Positions 9,229 through 18,267 of a stretch of 64,000 nt of DNA are shown in pieces. Both the position numbers and the translations under genes were made by a program. Numbering within the stretch: the first letter of the stretch is position 1; each line of letters opens with the position of its first letter. The notes beneath the pieces are model-generated. The model was not told the DNA's origin. It saw only the letters and a list, made by a program, of their open reading frames with translations, and ran no database searches. The DNA comes from Dictyobacter aurantiacus. Lineage in GTDB: Bacteria > Chloroflexota > Ktedonobacteria > Ktedonobacterales > Ktedonobacteraceae. The stretch covers positions 1,240,001 to 1,304,000 of the forward strand of contig NZ_BIFQ01000001.1 of the NCBI RefSeq assembly GCF_003967515.1, in the 5' to 3' direction.

Positions 9229-9882
9229 CTAGTTTAGCATAGTAAGGTCATCGTCAGGCCGTTTAAAGAGGAGCTGGCGCATAAATGGAACCTCGCGCCG
9301 CAACACCGCGATCTCTTCAGCCAGGCGCTGTTGGGTCGAGGTGAGCTCCAGGTAGTGCTGCTTCTTGGTATCCTCAATCTCCAGGAAGTAGGCAATGAAG
9401 TGTGATAGATCTTCAGCCGCTTCAGGCAGGTTGGTGTGCAGGTCATTCTCCTCAGGCGCATCGAGCAGCATGCTGAGATAGGTTTCAAACAGACCGCGAG
9501 CCTGCTGGACCATGGGGGTCAACATCTCTTCTGGCTCAGGTTCATCTTCATATACCTCAACCAGGCCTGAGAGATAAGACTTCTCATGGCTCTGACTAAG
9601 GATGCGAAAGCGCTGGATACCTACCGCCATCAAATCATAGCAGCCATCCTCCAGTGGCCGCAGATTATGGATTTCGGCCAGGGTCCCAACTTCGTAAGGC
9701 TCTTCCCGCATAAACTTGCTACCAGCTTTTACCAGTACCACACCAAAGGGTTTATTCTCTCGCTGGCAATCCACCACCATCTCTCGATAACGCGGCTCGA
9801 AGATATGCAATGGAAGAACCGTACCAGGGAAAAGTACAACATTCAATGGGAATAACGGCAATTCAGTTGCGGTTGCAGACAT
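9229..9882 (-). CDS. Lon N-terminal (substrate-binding) domain protein
   Basis: 217 residues beginning ELPLFPLNVVLFPG, the classic opening of the Lon protease N-terminal domain, with FEPRYREM and FGVV also typical. There is no AAA+ ATPase and no protease domain, so this is a stand-alone LON-substrate-binding-domain protein as in many bacteria. The C-terminal 100 residues are predicted helical, rich in Glu and Leu. ATG 9882 is preferred over upstream starts because GGAGG lies 9 bases before it. Stand-alone members have poorly defined roles, perhaps as adaptors or chaperones. Confidence 0.85.
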   Translation of the reverse strand: MSATATELPLFPLNVVLFPGTVLPLHIFEPRYREMVVDCQRENKPFGVVLVKAGSKFMREEPYEVGTLAEIHNLRPLEDGCYDLMAVGIQRFRILSQSHEKSYLSGLVEVYEDEPEPEEMLTPMVQQARGLFETYLSMLLDAPEENDLHTNLPEAAEDLSHFIAYFLEIEDTKKQHYLELTSTQQRLAEEIAVLRREVPFMRQLLFKRPDDDLTMLN

Positions 9883-10234
9883 ATCAGGAATCCTCCAGGG
9901 TGAAGAAACCGACACCTCTTGGTTTATAATATGCACAGATCATCTCTTAGCTAAAATCAGCCTCATCTTGTGTGAGATAACTTATCGTACCTTGAGACGC
10001 CACTGGTATATGTTATGGGGCAAATTATGCATGCAAATGAACTCTCATCTGAAAAAACGGCAAATCCCATCTATCGTTATCAGGATAATTAATATACTGT
10101 ACATTATATTCTGGGTTTTTGACAAGAGTATTTACAGCATATTGCGCATACATCCACTTCAGGAGCCCGAAAACACAGCATATCATTCTACAGCATTATA
10201 TAAGATATGGGAGTACAATTATCCAGACGCCCAC
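9883..10234. other. AT-rich intergenic stretch without a supported gene
   Basis: The region upstream of the Lon-domain gene and downstream of the YqeY terminator. A 117-codon plus-strand frame (9968-10321) runs through it into the YqeY gene but has no ribosome site and no family resemblance. Confidence 0.5.
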
Positions 10235-10275
10235 AAAAAATCCGAAGAGCCTTGTCTTGCACGCGACCCTTCGGA
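10235..10275 (-). terminator. Intrinsic terminator of the GatB/YqeY gene
   Basis: On the minus strand a 7-bp stem (10269-10275 with 10241-10247, TCCGAAG/CTTCGGA) is followed at once by six T residues (10235-10240). It lies 26 bases past the stop at 10302. This is one of the few hairpins in the window with a proper U-tract. Confidence 0.7.
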
Positions 10276-10301
10276 GTACCTTTGTGATTATTCACTGGAG
10301 C

Positions 10302-10781
10302 CTATTGAACGAGTTCTTTGACCATCCGCTGCACACGGGCACCATCAGCACGCCCTTTGGTCTCTTTAGCGGCCTGGGGCATGACCTTGCGAAACTCTTT
10401 ACCATTTGTCTCGATCAGGCGTGTAATGATCGTCCGCAATTCATCGTCGCTCAATTGCGAGGACTGCAGGTACGATTGCAAAATCTCCATCTCACGCTGC
10501 TCTTTGTCAGCCAGGTCGGTGCGCCCACCCTGCCTGTAGAGAGGAATGGCCTGGTTGCGTTTCTTCACTTCTTGCTCGAGGACCTTCAAGCAATCGGCCT
10601 CAGTCAAGGGCTGGCCATATTCCGCGTTTTTGCGATCGGTACGCGCCACCTCAAGGTTATGGATCGCGCCCAGGGCCATGCGTAATGTATCCAGGCGCAC
10701 CTGGTCGCGACTGCGCTGCGCCTCACGAATGTCTGCCTTCAACTGCTGCTCAATGGGAAAATCCTGCCGTGCTTCTGCCAT
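10302..10781 (-). CDS. yqeY: GatB/YqeY domain protein
   Basis: 159 residues. The family pattern is clear: LKADIREAQRSRD, LDTLRMALGAI, the EVKKRNQAI segment and a C-terminal RADGARV followed by a hydrophobic residue. YqeY proteins resemble the tail domain of the GatB amidotransferase subunit, which contacts tRNA, but they lack the catalytic part; their physiological role is uncertain. Length (about 150) is normal. The gene has its own U-tract terminator and a 28-bp inverted repeat upstream, so it is probably monocistronic. Confidence 0.88.
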   Translation of the reverse strand: MAEARQDFPIEQQLKADIREAQRSRDQVRLDTLRMALGAIHNLEVARTDRKNAEYGQPLTEADCLKVLEQEVKKRNQAIPLYRQGGRTDLADKEQREMEILQSYLQSSQLSDDELRTIITRLIETNGKEFRKVMPQAAKETKGRADGARVQRMVKELVQ

Positions 10782-10877
10782 CTTTCATAACTCCTACATG
10801 CTACTATACTATGTATATGCGCCCCTTAGTATACTACGAAGAAGCGAAAAAAGCACCTGCGCAAGATATCCCTGCCA

Positions 10878-10937
10878 CCGTGAGCACAATAGGACCGAGC
10901 CGGGCAAGCGCCCGGCTCGGTCCTATTGTGCTCACGG
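10878..10937. repeat. 28-bp perfect inverted repeat (hairpin)
   Basis: Arms 10878-10905 and 10910-10937 are exact reverse complements around the 4-base centre AAGC. Lying just past the stop of the small membrane-protein gene (10945), it may terminate the symporter operon, though no T-run follows. Confidence 0.75.
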
Positions 10938-10944
10938 ATACTGG

Positions 10945-11229
10945 TTATACGGCGCGGCTGCGACGGGTTGAAATGAAACTGCCCACGCTCATAATGATAC
11001 CAAAGACCACCATGAGCAGTCCCCACCACAGATTGATATTGATGTTTGCGCTCTGGGCATAATTGACATTACCAACCAGGCCGTAGATGAAAAGGACCAG
11101 GCCAATGGCGCCGATGGTGGCGCCAATCGTCAGGGCAATCGACATGCGGTGCCCCTGCGCCTGCTCGTTATCGCCCCCTTCTGGGGTCTGTACCTGTTCA
11201 TGCTCTATCGCGTTTTCGTGTTGACTCAT
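10945..11229 (-). CDS. Small membrane protein with two transmembrane segments
   Basis: 94 residues. An acidic, Gln/Glu-rich N-terminal tail of about 28 residues precedes two hydrophobic helices (about 30-52 and 67-86) split by a short polar loop, with a final STRRSRA charge cluster on the cytoplasmic side. No family recognised. It lies 22 bases downstream of the sodium:solute symporter in the same direction, so it is probably co-transcribed. It could be an accessory subunit, as some SSS transporters have, but its sequence does not show the usual accessory-subunit motifs. Confidence 0.65.
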   Translation of the reverse strand: MSQHENAIEHEQVQTPEGGDNEQAQGHRMSIALTIGATIGAIGLVLFIYGLVGNVNYAQSANININLWWGLLMVVFGIIMSVGSFISTRRSRAV

Positions 11230-11251
11230 AATACTAGCACCTTCTTGCTTC

Positions 11252-12904
11252 CTAGAAGAATAGGATATTCAGGATAACAAAGATGGCCAGGGCTGCTCCA
11301 GCCAGCACCATTGGTCGCTTATACCAGACCGTCTCAACCACCGTTGCCTTTGGCGTCATACTATAGACCAATCCTTTTAGCTCCTCATCCGGCTTCCTCT
11401 CAGTAAAAAACGAGACAATGATGGTGATGACGAAACAGACTCCCCAGGCGATCAGCGCGCGCCACATACTGGACCCCTCCGAGCTACCCAGCGAGAAGAG
11501 ATGCATATACTGCTCGCCTATCCAGAGAGCAATCGAAACCAGCGTACCCACTAGCAAGCCAACAAAACCACCCCATGGTGTGGTGCGCTTCCAGAACATT
11601 CCTAGCAAGAATGTCGCCAGCAAAGGAGCGTTGAAGATGGAGAAGAGCGCCTGCACATAGTCCATAATACTGGTGAAGCTGGACGCGATATAGGCGGTAC
11701 CAACACTCAGCAAGATACCAACGACGGTCACAATACGTCCCATCCACAGGTAGTGGTTGTCGCCGGCATCACGTTTGAAGTATGCACGATAGATGTCGTA
11801 GGTCCAGACTGTATTAAAGGCGGTTACGTTACCAGCCATACCCGACATAAACGAGGCCAGTAGCGCGGTCAGGCCAAGACCAAGCACCCCATTGGGGAGG
11901 TAATGAGCCATAGCGATCGGAATAGCCATGTTATACGAGTTCTGGAACGTGCCACCTTTACCCAGATTAGGCATCACCGAGAGGATAATCAGACCAGGGA
12001 TGATGGCCAGGAATGGGAAAAACAACTTCGGGAACGCGGCAATCAACGGTGTACGCTCGGCCGCCGCCTTGTCCTCGGCCGCCAGCGCGCGCTGCACCAC
12101 CAGGAAGTCGGTACACCAGTAGCCAAAGCTCAAGACAAAGCCTAACCCCAGTACGATACCGATAAAGTTGACACCAAAGGGATTGTTATTTGTAGCCGTG
12201 TTGGCCCACAGATGGAAGAACTGTGGATTGTTTACCTTGGCCTGCAAACCAGACCAGCCACCAACACTGATCAAACCAATAATCGTCACTGGTAAAAGTC
12301 CAGCTACAATCAAAAAGAACTGGAGCGTCTCATTGTAAATCGAAGACGTCAGTCCACCCAGGATAATATAGACCATGATGAATAAAGCGGCCAACCAGAT
12401 ACAGGCATTCAGCGACCAGCCCAGCAAGAGATTAAACACGAGCGCGGCCGCAAACATGTTGATGCCGCTGGTTAGCAAGGTCAAAATGGCAAATGAGATC
12501 GCGTTAAAGCCGCGGGTAGCCTCGTTATAGCGCATCTTCAAGAAGCCTGGCACCGAGTGCGCCTTACTGCCATAGTAGAATGGCATCATAAAAATCGCTA
12601 CAAATAACATCGCCGGGATTGCGCCGATCCAGTAAAAGTGCGCCTGCAAGAAGCCATACTGGGCCGCGTTAGCACCCATACCCAGGATCTCTAACGCACC
12701 AAGGTTAGCACCCACAAACGCTAAACCCGTCACCCAACTGGGCAGTGAACGCCCCGAAAGAAAGAAATCTTCCGATGATTTCATCCGTCTTCTCAGCGCA
12801 AAGCCAATACCAAGCGTCACAACAAAGTAGATCGCAATGATGAGGTAATCTACCCAGTTCGCGTTAGCAATGACATTGGCCGACACCGCAGTCAAAGTAA
12901 GCAT
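11252..12904 (-). CDS. Sodium:solute symporter (SSS family)
   Basis: 550 residues with about 13-14 transmembrane segments. SSS features include FFLSGRSLP after helix 1, the GANLGALEILG stretch in helix 2, the long YGSKAHSVPGFL loop and KMRYNEATRG. The family drives uptake of sugars, proline, pantothenate or similar with sodium. The overall pattern leans toward the sugar/inositol branch, but the substrate cannot be fixed. ATG 12904 has GGGAGAG 7 bases upstream. A 20-bp inverted repeat lies 26-100 bases upstream of the start. Confidence 0.88.
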   Translation of the reverse strand: MLTLTAVSANVIANANWVDYLIIAIYFVVTLGIGFALRRRMKSSEDFFLSGRSLPSWVTGLAFVGANLGALEILGMGANAAQYGFLQAHFYWIGAIPAMLFVAIFMMPFYYGSKAHSVPGFLKMRYNEATRGFNAISFAILTLLTSGINMFAAALVFNLLLGWSLNACIWLAALFIMVYIILGGLTSSIYNETLQFFLIVAGLLPVTIIGLISVGGWSGLQAKVNNPQFFHLWANTATNNNPFGVNFIGIVLGLGFVLSFGYWCTDFLVVQRALAAEDKAAAERTPLIAAFPKLFFPFLAIIPGLIILSVMPNLGKGGTFQNSYNMAIPIAMAHYLPNGVLGLGLTALLASFMSGMAGNVTAFNTVWTYDIYRAYFKRDAGDNHYLWMGRIVTVVGILLSVGTAYIASSFTSIMDYVQALFSIFNAPLLATFLLGMFWKRTTPWGGFVGLLVGTLVSIALWIGEQYMHLFSLGSSEGSSMWRALIAWGVCFVITIIVSFFTERKPDEELKGLVYSMTPKATVVETVWYKRPMVLAGAALAIFVILNILFF

Positions 12905-12929
12905 ATAAGCTCTCCCTTATTCACGCATC

Positions 12930-13004
12930 TATAGGTAGAGATTATTTCTCTAATTTACCAAAAGGAAACCCATGCCCATAATAAAGAAATAATCTCTACC
13001 TATA
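12930..13004. promoter_or_regulatory. 20-bp inverted repeat upstream of the symporter gene
   Basis: Arms 12930-12949 and 12985-13004 are exact reverse complements with a 35-base spacer. Each arm holds GGTAGAGATTATTTC or its complement. The position just before the symporter start suits paired operator half-sites or an RNA switch, but the function is inferred. The remainder of 13005-13363 has no gene; an exact TATAAT at 13251-13256 has no matching -35. Confidence 0.5.
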
Positions 13005-13363
13005 TTCAGGGGCTAAAAAAATTAGACAAAAGAATCTAGAGATTCGCAATATATCTCTATTTTCACGAGAATACTATCCTAATCACGAGGCAGGTCCAGA
13101 AATCGCTTCAATTGAAAATGGCGCCATATGGGAGATTGTATGGCTCAGAAATCTTTATATCTGCATGTATAGACTTCCCGCAGCCAGCCTTCGAGCGTTT
13201 CGCGAACAGCGCGCCATCATCTGCTAGCAAAAGGGAAGCCCTAAAACAGATATAATGAAATAAAAGAGCCCTTCAATAATGTTAATACCTACAGAACAGC
13301 AGTGCACAGACATATATCATCTTATGCTCAGCCACCAGGAGAAAAGGGAAAGGAGTGAGGAGG

Positions 13364-14869
13364 ATGAATAGACCACAGTTTCGCGGTGAGGTGCGAGCGC
13401 CAGATTTCCCCACCAACCTGGATTGGATCAATAGTGATCATCCCTTACGAATGGAAGAGTTACGCGGTCAGTTAGTAATCCTTCATTTCTGGACCTTTTG
13501 TTGCATCAATTGTATGCATGCATTGGCTCAGCTGCGCACCATAGCAGCCGCTTTTCCCGATACACTGACCGTCATCAGTGTTCATTCTCCCAAATTCCCG
13601 CGTGAGCAATTCACAAATAGTGTACGAGACGCGGTCCTGCGTTATGGGATTGAGCATCCCGTAGTTAATGATCGCAGCATGTACCTCTGGCAGCAATATA
13701 CCATCCGCGCCTGGCCGAGCCTGGTCTTTATCGATCCCGAGGGACGCGTCATTCAAAGGCGCGAGGGTGAGATTGATCCAGCTCAGGCGATCGCCCTTAT
13801 CAAACCTATGATGGAAGAGTTCGAGACACGTGGTCTGCTCACACACCAGCCGCTACGCTTCGCCCACGAGGTCGCGACCGAGTCGCAGCTCGCGTTTCCG
13901 GGCAAAGTGGCAGTCGATAGTGCCCATGATCGCCTGCTGATCAGCGATACGGGTCATCATCGAATCATTGAAAGCGGCCTGGATGGCCACATACGCTGGA
14001 TCATCGGCACTGGCGAGATGGGCAGAGCGGATGGAGGATTTGATCGCGCACAATTCAATCGACCACAAGGAATTCACCTGGTGGGCGATCAGCTCTATGT
14101 GGCCGACACCGATAATCATCTGATCCGCCGCGTTGACCTGTCTATAAGACAGGTGGTCACCATCGCTGGCACTGGCGAGCAATACGGTTTGAGCCGCACG
14201 CCGACCAGCGGTCCCGCCCACACCGTTGCCCTCAATTCGCCATGGGATCTCCAATGGAGGCACGATCCGCTTGCCCATCGAGACGATCTCTTTATCGCCA
14301 TGGCTGGCAATCATCAGATCGCGGTACTCCACCTCGATAATGGCGTAATCGAACCGTTTGCTGGCCGAGGACCTGAAGGGATCGGAGATGGCACATACGA
14401 GGAGGCATTTTTCGCCCAGCCCAATAGCCTGGCCCTCTCGAAAGAGACACTCTATGTCGCCGATAGCGAGACAAGCGCGGTGCGTGCCATCGATTTAGGC
14501 ACAGCACCGGAGGTGCGCACGCTGGTAGGGCAAGGGCTGTTTATCTTCGGCGATCAGGATGGGGCAGGCAACGAGGTGCGTCTACAACATGTACAGGCGC
14601 TCTGCGTCTGGCGGCAGCAACTCTACCTGGCAGACACATATAATAATCGCATTAAAATCCTCCATCCCGAGACCAGGCAGGTAATCACACTGGCTGGCAC
14701 TGGCACAGGAGGACTGAAAAATGGTACATTCTTAGAGGCACAGTTTAATGAGCCTGCTGGCATCACCGCAGCTGCTGGAAAACTCTACGTAGCCGACACC
14801 AACAACTCGGCTATCCGCGTCCTGGATCTGGACACACAGACCGTGTCCACGTTACATATCCATGTGTAG
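13364..14869 (+). CDS. Thioredoxin-fold / NHL-repeat protein (NHLRC2-like)
   Basis: 501 residues. The N-terminal 155 residues are a TlpA/thioredoxin-like domain with [12 protein letters not shown], whose CINC replaces the usual CxxC redox pair and is typical of NHLRC2 relatives. From about residue 170 come NHL beta-propeller blades, with repeated [25 protein letters not shown] and LYVADTNNS units and GTG turns. No signal peptide is evident, so a cytosolic location is likely. ATG 13364 is chosen because AAGGAG lies about 9 bases upstream; a GTG at 13355 is directly in frame. Human NHLRC2 has the same architecture; the bacterial role is unknown. Confidence 0.87.
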   Translation: MNRPQFRGEVRAPDFPTNLDWINSDHPLRMEELRGQLVILHFWTFCCINCMHALAQLRTIAAAFPDTLTVISVHSPKFPREQFTNSVRDAVLRYGIEHPVVNDRSMYLWQQYTIRAWPSLVFIDPEGRVIQRREGEIDPAQAIALIKPMMEEFETRGLLTHQPLRFAHEVATESQLAFPGKVAVDSAHDRLLISDTGHHRIIESGLDGHIRWIIGTGEMGRADGGFDRAQFNRPQGIHLVGDQLYVADTDNHLIRRVDLSIRQVVTIAGTGEQYGLSRTPTSGPAHTVALNSPWDLQWRHDPLAHRDDLFIAMAGNHQIAVLHLDNGVIEPFAGRGPEGIGDGTYEEAFFAQPNSLALSKETLYVADSETSAVRAIDLGTAPEVRTLVGQGLFIFGDQDGAGNEVRLQHVQALCVWRQQLYLADTYNNRIKILHPETRQVITLAGTGTGGLKNGTFLEAQFNEPAGITAAAGKLYVADTNNSAIRVLDLDTQTVSTLHIHV

Positions 14870-15033
14870 TCCGGGCCACATCCTCCAGCCTCCGAGCATG
14901 ATGAGAACCAGCCACATTCCTTTGACGGAGAAGAGAGATGCATACAATGCTTTCATCTCTCTCAAGCTATGAGATACAATGGAATATATGATCGTTTACC
15001 TGTCAACAGTGAAGTGTTTGTAAGGAGCTTTCT

Positions 15034-16611
15034 ATGACAACCGTATTTGAAAATGCCACTACCCACGCGCAAAAATCATTTGTGAATGAACCCTTCACTG
15101 ATTTTTCACAAGAATCCAACCGACGTGCCCAGGAAGCTGCTCTGGAGCAGGTGAAAAATGAATTAGGGCGCACCTATCCTTTAATTATCGGTGGAAAAAA
15201 AATATACAGCGAGCAGACCTTTAATTCGGTCAACCCCGGCCAGCCAGATCAAGTTGTTGGCACCTTTGTGGCCGCAACCCGTGAGCAGGCTGAGGAGGCT
15301 ATTCAGGCCGCAACTACCACTTTCGAGCACTGGAAACGTGTACCCGCCAGTGAGCGTGCTGGCTATCTATTTGCGGCCGCCGACCTGATGCGTCAGCGCC
15401 GCTTTCTCATTAATGCCTGGATGGTCTACGAGGTTGGGAAAAGCTGGGTCGAGGCCGACGTTGAGGCGGCTGAAGCCATCGATTTTCTCGAGTTCTATGG
15501 TCGCGAAATACTCAGGCTAGCCGATAAGCAGCCGATCACGCCTTTTCCTGGCGAGGAGAATGAACTGGTCTACATTCCACTGGGCGTAGGCGCCGTCATT
15601 CCTCCCTGGAACTTTCCCTGCGCCATTATGGCCGGCATGACCAGCGCCGGCTTCGTATCTGGCAATACCATCGTTTTGAAGCCGGCCAGCACAGCACCAG
15701 CCATCGCCTACCAGTTCATGCAAATTCTGGAAGAGGTCGGACTACCTGCCGGTGTCGTTAACTTCCTGACCGGCTCTGGCTCTACCATTGGTGATGCCCT
15801 GGTCGACAGTCCGAAAGTCCGCTTCATCTCCTTCACCGGTTCGCGCGAGGTTGGTACGCGTATCTACGAGCGAGCTTCAAAGGTACATCCAGGACAGCTC
15901 TGGCTCAAGCGCTCGGTGCTCGAAATGGGCGGTAAAGACGCCATTATCGTCGACGAAAGCGCCGACATTGAGGATGCCGCGACCAACATTGTCTCTTCCG
16001 CCTTTGGCTTCCAGGGGCAGAAGTGTTCAGCAGGCTCGCGCGCAATTATCGTCGAGGCCGTTTATGACGACATATTACAGAGAGTAGTCGAAAAAACGAA
16101 AAAGCTAACCATGGGGGATGTCACCCAACAAGGCACATACATGGGTGCCGTTGTTGACGCCAACGCGAAGAAGAAGATCCTTGAATATATCGAGATCGGG
16201 AAAAACGAAGGCAAGCTCGTCCTGGGTGGCGGTGAACAGGGGCCAGGCTACTTTATTGAGCCGACCATCTTCGCCGATGTAGATCCCCAGGCACGCATCG
16301 CCCGGGAGGAGATCTTTGGCCCGGTGCTGGCTGTGATGAAGGCCAAAGACTTTGATCATGCGCTCGCCATCGCCAACAATACCGAGTATGGCCTGACTGG
16401 CTCTCTCTATTCGACCAATCGCGAGCACATCGCTCGCGCCAAAGAAGAGTACCATGTCGGAAACCTTTACTTTAATCGCAAATGCACGGGTGCGCTGGTA
16501 GGTGTCCATCCATTTGGCGGCTTTAATATGTCGGGGACCGACTCTAAAGCCGGAGGACGTGACTACCTGCTTCTCTTTACACAGGCCAAAGCCATTTCGG
16601 AGAAGAAATAA
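15034..16611 (+). CDS. rocA: L-glutamate gamma-semialdehyde (P5C) dehydrogenase
   Basis: 525-residue aldehyde dehydrogenase. The catalytic Cys331 lies in GQKCSAGSR and the general base Glu297 in EMGGKDAI; the cofactor segment IPPWNFPCAI and the FTGSREVG turn are present. Length, the N-terminal extension (NEPFTDFSQE) and the C-terminal FNMSGTDSKAGG match RocA/PruA enzymes that oxidise glutamate semialdehyde to glutamate with NAD+ in proline and arginine breakdown. AAGGAG precedes ATG 15034. A metallo-hydrolase gene starts 16 bases after the stop, suggesting one transcript. No proline dehydrogenase gene lies nearby. Confidence 0.92.
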   Translation: MTTVFENATTHAQKSFVNEPFTDFSQESNRRAQEAALEQVKNELGRTYPLIIGGKKIYSEQTFNSVNPGQPDQVVGTFVAATREQAEEAIQAATTTFEHWKRVPASERAGYLFAAADLMRQRRFLINAWMVYEVGKSWVEADVEAAEAIDFLEFYGREILRLADKQPITPFPGEENELVYIPLGVGAVIPPWNFPCAIMAGMTSAGFVSGNTIVLKPASTAPAIAYQFMQILEEVGLPAGVVNFLTGSGSTIGDALVDSPKVRFISFTGSREVGTRIYERASKVHPGQLWLKRSVLEMGGKDAIIVDESADIEDAATNIVSSAFGFQGQKCSAGSRAIIVEAVYDDILQRVVEKTKKLTMGDVTQQGTYMGAVVDANAKKKILEYIEIGKNEGKLVLGGGEQGPGYFIEPTIFADVDPQARIAREEIFGPVLAVMKAKDFDHALAIANNTEYGLTGSLYSTNREHIARAKEEYHVGNLYFNRKCTGALVGVHPFGGFNMSGTDSKAGGRDYLLLFTQAKAISEKK

Positions 16612-16627
16612 AACGAAGGAGCAGCTC

Positions 16628-17563
16628 TTGGCAACCGTTAGTAAATACAGTCCAGGTCTCTGGCATATCTCCCTGCCTTTTCAAGGAGAGTCTGAGGTCA
16701 TTGGGACATATATCCTGGCCGGGCAGGATGAGGTCGCCCTCATCGATCCCGGTCCAGAAACAACGATTGAAGCTCTGCTAGCCTCTTTGAAGGAGGCCGA
16801 TTTTAATCCACAGGCGATTACCCATATCCTCGTGACCCACATTCATCTGGATCATTCGGGGGGCGTGGGGACATTGCTACACCACATGCCTGATGCCAAA
16901 GTCCTTGTATACAGCAAAGGTGCACCGCATCTGCAAGATCCGGCCAAACTGATTACCAGTGCCAGCCGGGTCTATAAGGAGCGTATGCAGGAGCTCTGGG
17001 GGAAGGTAGAAGCGGTACCGGCGGAGAATATCCAGACCATCGATGGTGGAGATATATTGAATATCGCTGGTCGCCGGCTTGAGGTGCACTATACACCCGG
17101 GCACGCCAGCCACCATGTCGTTTTCTATGATGTACATACTGGAGAACTGTTCGCCGGTGATGCCGCAGGTGTACATCTGCCCGGCATTGATTATGTGCGC
17201 CCACCAACACCACCCCCCGATGTAGATATAGAAGCCTGGTCAGCAACTATCGATCTGCTCAAAAAGCTGCGACCGGATGTGCTCTACCTGGCGCATTTCG
17301 GACCGGTACGCGACACGATCCCACACCTGGAAAGGTTGCGTGCGCAACTCTTCGCCTGGGGTGATATCGTTCTGGAAGCCATGCAGGCCGGAAAAAGTGA
17401 GGATGAGATCATTCAGATCCTCATGGATAAAACGATGCCCGAGCTCAAGCGCAAAGGGGCTAATGACGAGGTTATGAAGCGCTACGACCTGGCCACTAAT
17501 TATCCTATGACTGCTCAGGGGTATATCCGCTACTGGCGGAAAAAACATCCTGAAAGGTTCTAA
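16628..17563 (+). CDS. Metallo-beta-lactamase-fold hydrolase
   Basis: 311 residues. The metal-binding motif HIHLDH gives H71, H73, D75 and H76; a further GHASHH and GDAAG supply the other ligands, as in glyoxalase II-like enzymes. A C-terminal helical domain of about 90 residues ends in YIRYWRKKHP. The start is taken as TTG 16628, with AAGGAG at 16616-16621 and a 6-base gap; upstream in-frame starts lie inside rocA. Co-transcription with rocA is likely. Substrate unknown; thioesters and lactones are common in the family. Confidence 0.87.
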   Translation: MATVSKYSPGLWHISLPFQGESEVIGTYILAGQDEVALIDPGPETTIEALLASLKEADFNPQAITHILVTHIHLDHSGGVGTLLHHMPDAKVLVYSKGAPHLQDPAKLITSASRVYKERMQELWGKVEAVPAENIQTIDGGDILNIAGRRLEVHYTPGHASHHVVFYDVHTGELFAGDAAGVHLPGIDYVRPPTPPPDVDIEAWSATIDLLKKLRPDVLYLAHFGPVRDTIPHLERLRAQLFAWGDIVLEAMQAGKSEDEIIQILMDKTMPELKRKGANDEVMKRYDLATNYPMTAQGYIRYWRKKHPERF

Positions 17564-17565
17564 AT

Positions 17566-17597
17566 GGAGGGCGCAAATGCGCCCTTCAACTTTCTTT
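17566..17597 (+). terminator. Intrinsic terminator after the rocA-hydrolase pair
   Basis: A 9-bp stem with one G-T pair (17566-17574 with 17579-17587) and loop AAAT is followed by a T-rich run (17590-17597). It starts 2 bases past the hydrolase stop. Confidence 0.7.
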
Positions 17598-17670
17598 ATA
17601 GATTGTGCGGCAGCAAGGGCACGCTACACGCCTTTGCTGCCGCACAACCTGTCACTATGACAAAATCCTG

Positions 17671-18267
17671 CTAGCTGGAGAAAACGCAGGGGGTGCCACA
17701 GGTTTCGCACCAGCCAGAAAGCTTGCCATCCTCTACCGTGTGGACATCTGCCAGGCGGCGCGCGCAACGGCATACATGGCCATGGGAGCTAGCAGGATTG
17801 CCAAAGACAAGGGTATGCGGTGGCACATCCCTGGTAACTAAAGAGCCTGCTCCGATCAATGCGAACTCCCCAATCGTGACACCACAGACGATCACCGAGC
17901 CAGCACCCAGCGAGGCTCCATATTTGACCAGCGTCGGAGTTACTTCCCAGTCATCGGCGCTCTTCAATTGACCCACGGGCGTGATCGCCCGTGGAAACAT
18001 ATCGTTGGTGAAGCACACGTGTGGACCGATAAAGACACCATCCTCGACGGTGACCCCCTCGAAGAGGGAGACGTGATTCTGGATTTTGACGCGCGATCCA
18101 ATAGTGACATGGGACTCAACATAGACGCCCTTGCCAATATTGCATTGTTCGCCGATGCGAGCCTGAGAACGTACGTGTGCCTGACGCCAGATACGCGTGC
18201 CAGCACCAACCTGAGCCCCCTCCTCTACTTCAGCCTGCGGATGAACATAAAATGATGTAGATTGCAT
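17671..18267 (-). CDS. Left-handed beta-helix N-acetyltransferase, WbpD/WlbB-like
   Basis: 198 residues. Hexapeptide repeats run from about residue 8 to 160 (VGAGTRIW, IGEQCNIG, IGSRVKIQN and so on), with the NDMFPRA loop typical of WbpD/WlbB, which acetylate the 3-amino group of UDP-GlcNAc(3NH2)A. The C-terminal tail has four cysteines in CRC and CETCGTPC, resembling the zinc-knuckle tail of this family. Its ATG overlaps the deacetylase stop (TAATG), implying coupled translation. A dehydrogenase, an aminotransferase and a nucleotide-sugar oxidase of the same pathway lie elsewhere in the locus. Sugar acceptor is inferred. Confidence 0.85.
   Translation of the reverse strand: MQSTSFYVHPQAEVEEGAQVGAGTRIWRQAHVRSQARIGEQCNIGKGVYVESHVTIGSRVKIQNHVSLFEGVTVEDGVFIGPHVCFTNDMFPRAITPVGQLKSADDWEVTPTLVKYGASLGAGSVIVCGVTIGEFALIGAGSLVTRDVPPHTLVFGNPASSHGHVCRCARRLADVHTVEDGKLSGWCETCGTPCVFSS

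Noticed and set aside
9968..10321. 117-codon plus-strand frame
   Set aside because: No ribosome site, it overlaps the YqeY gene end and terminator, and no family resemblance.
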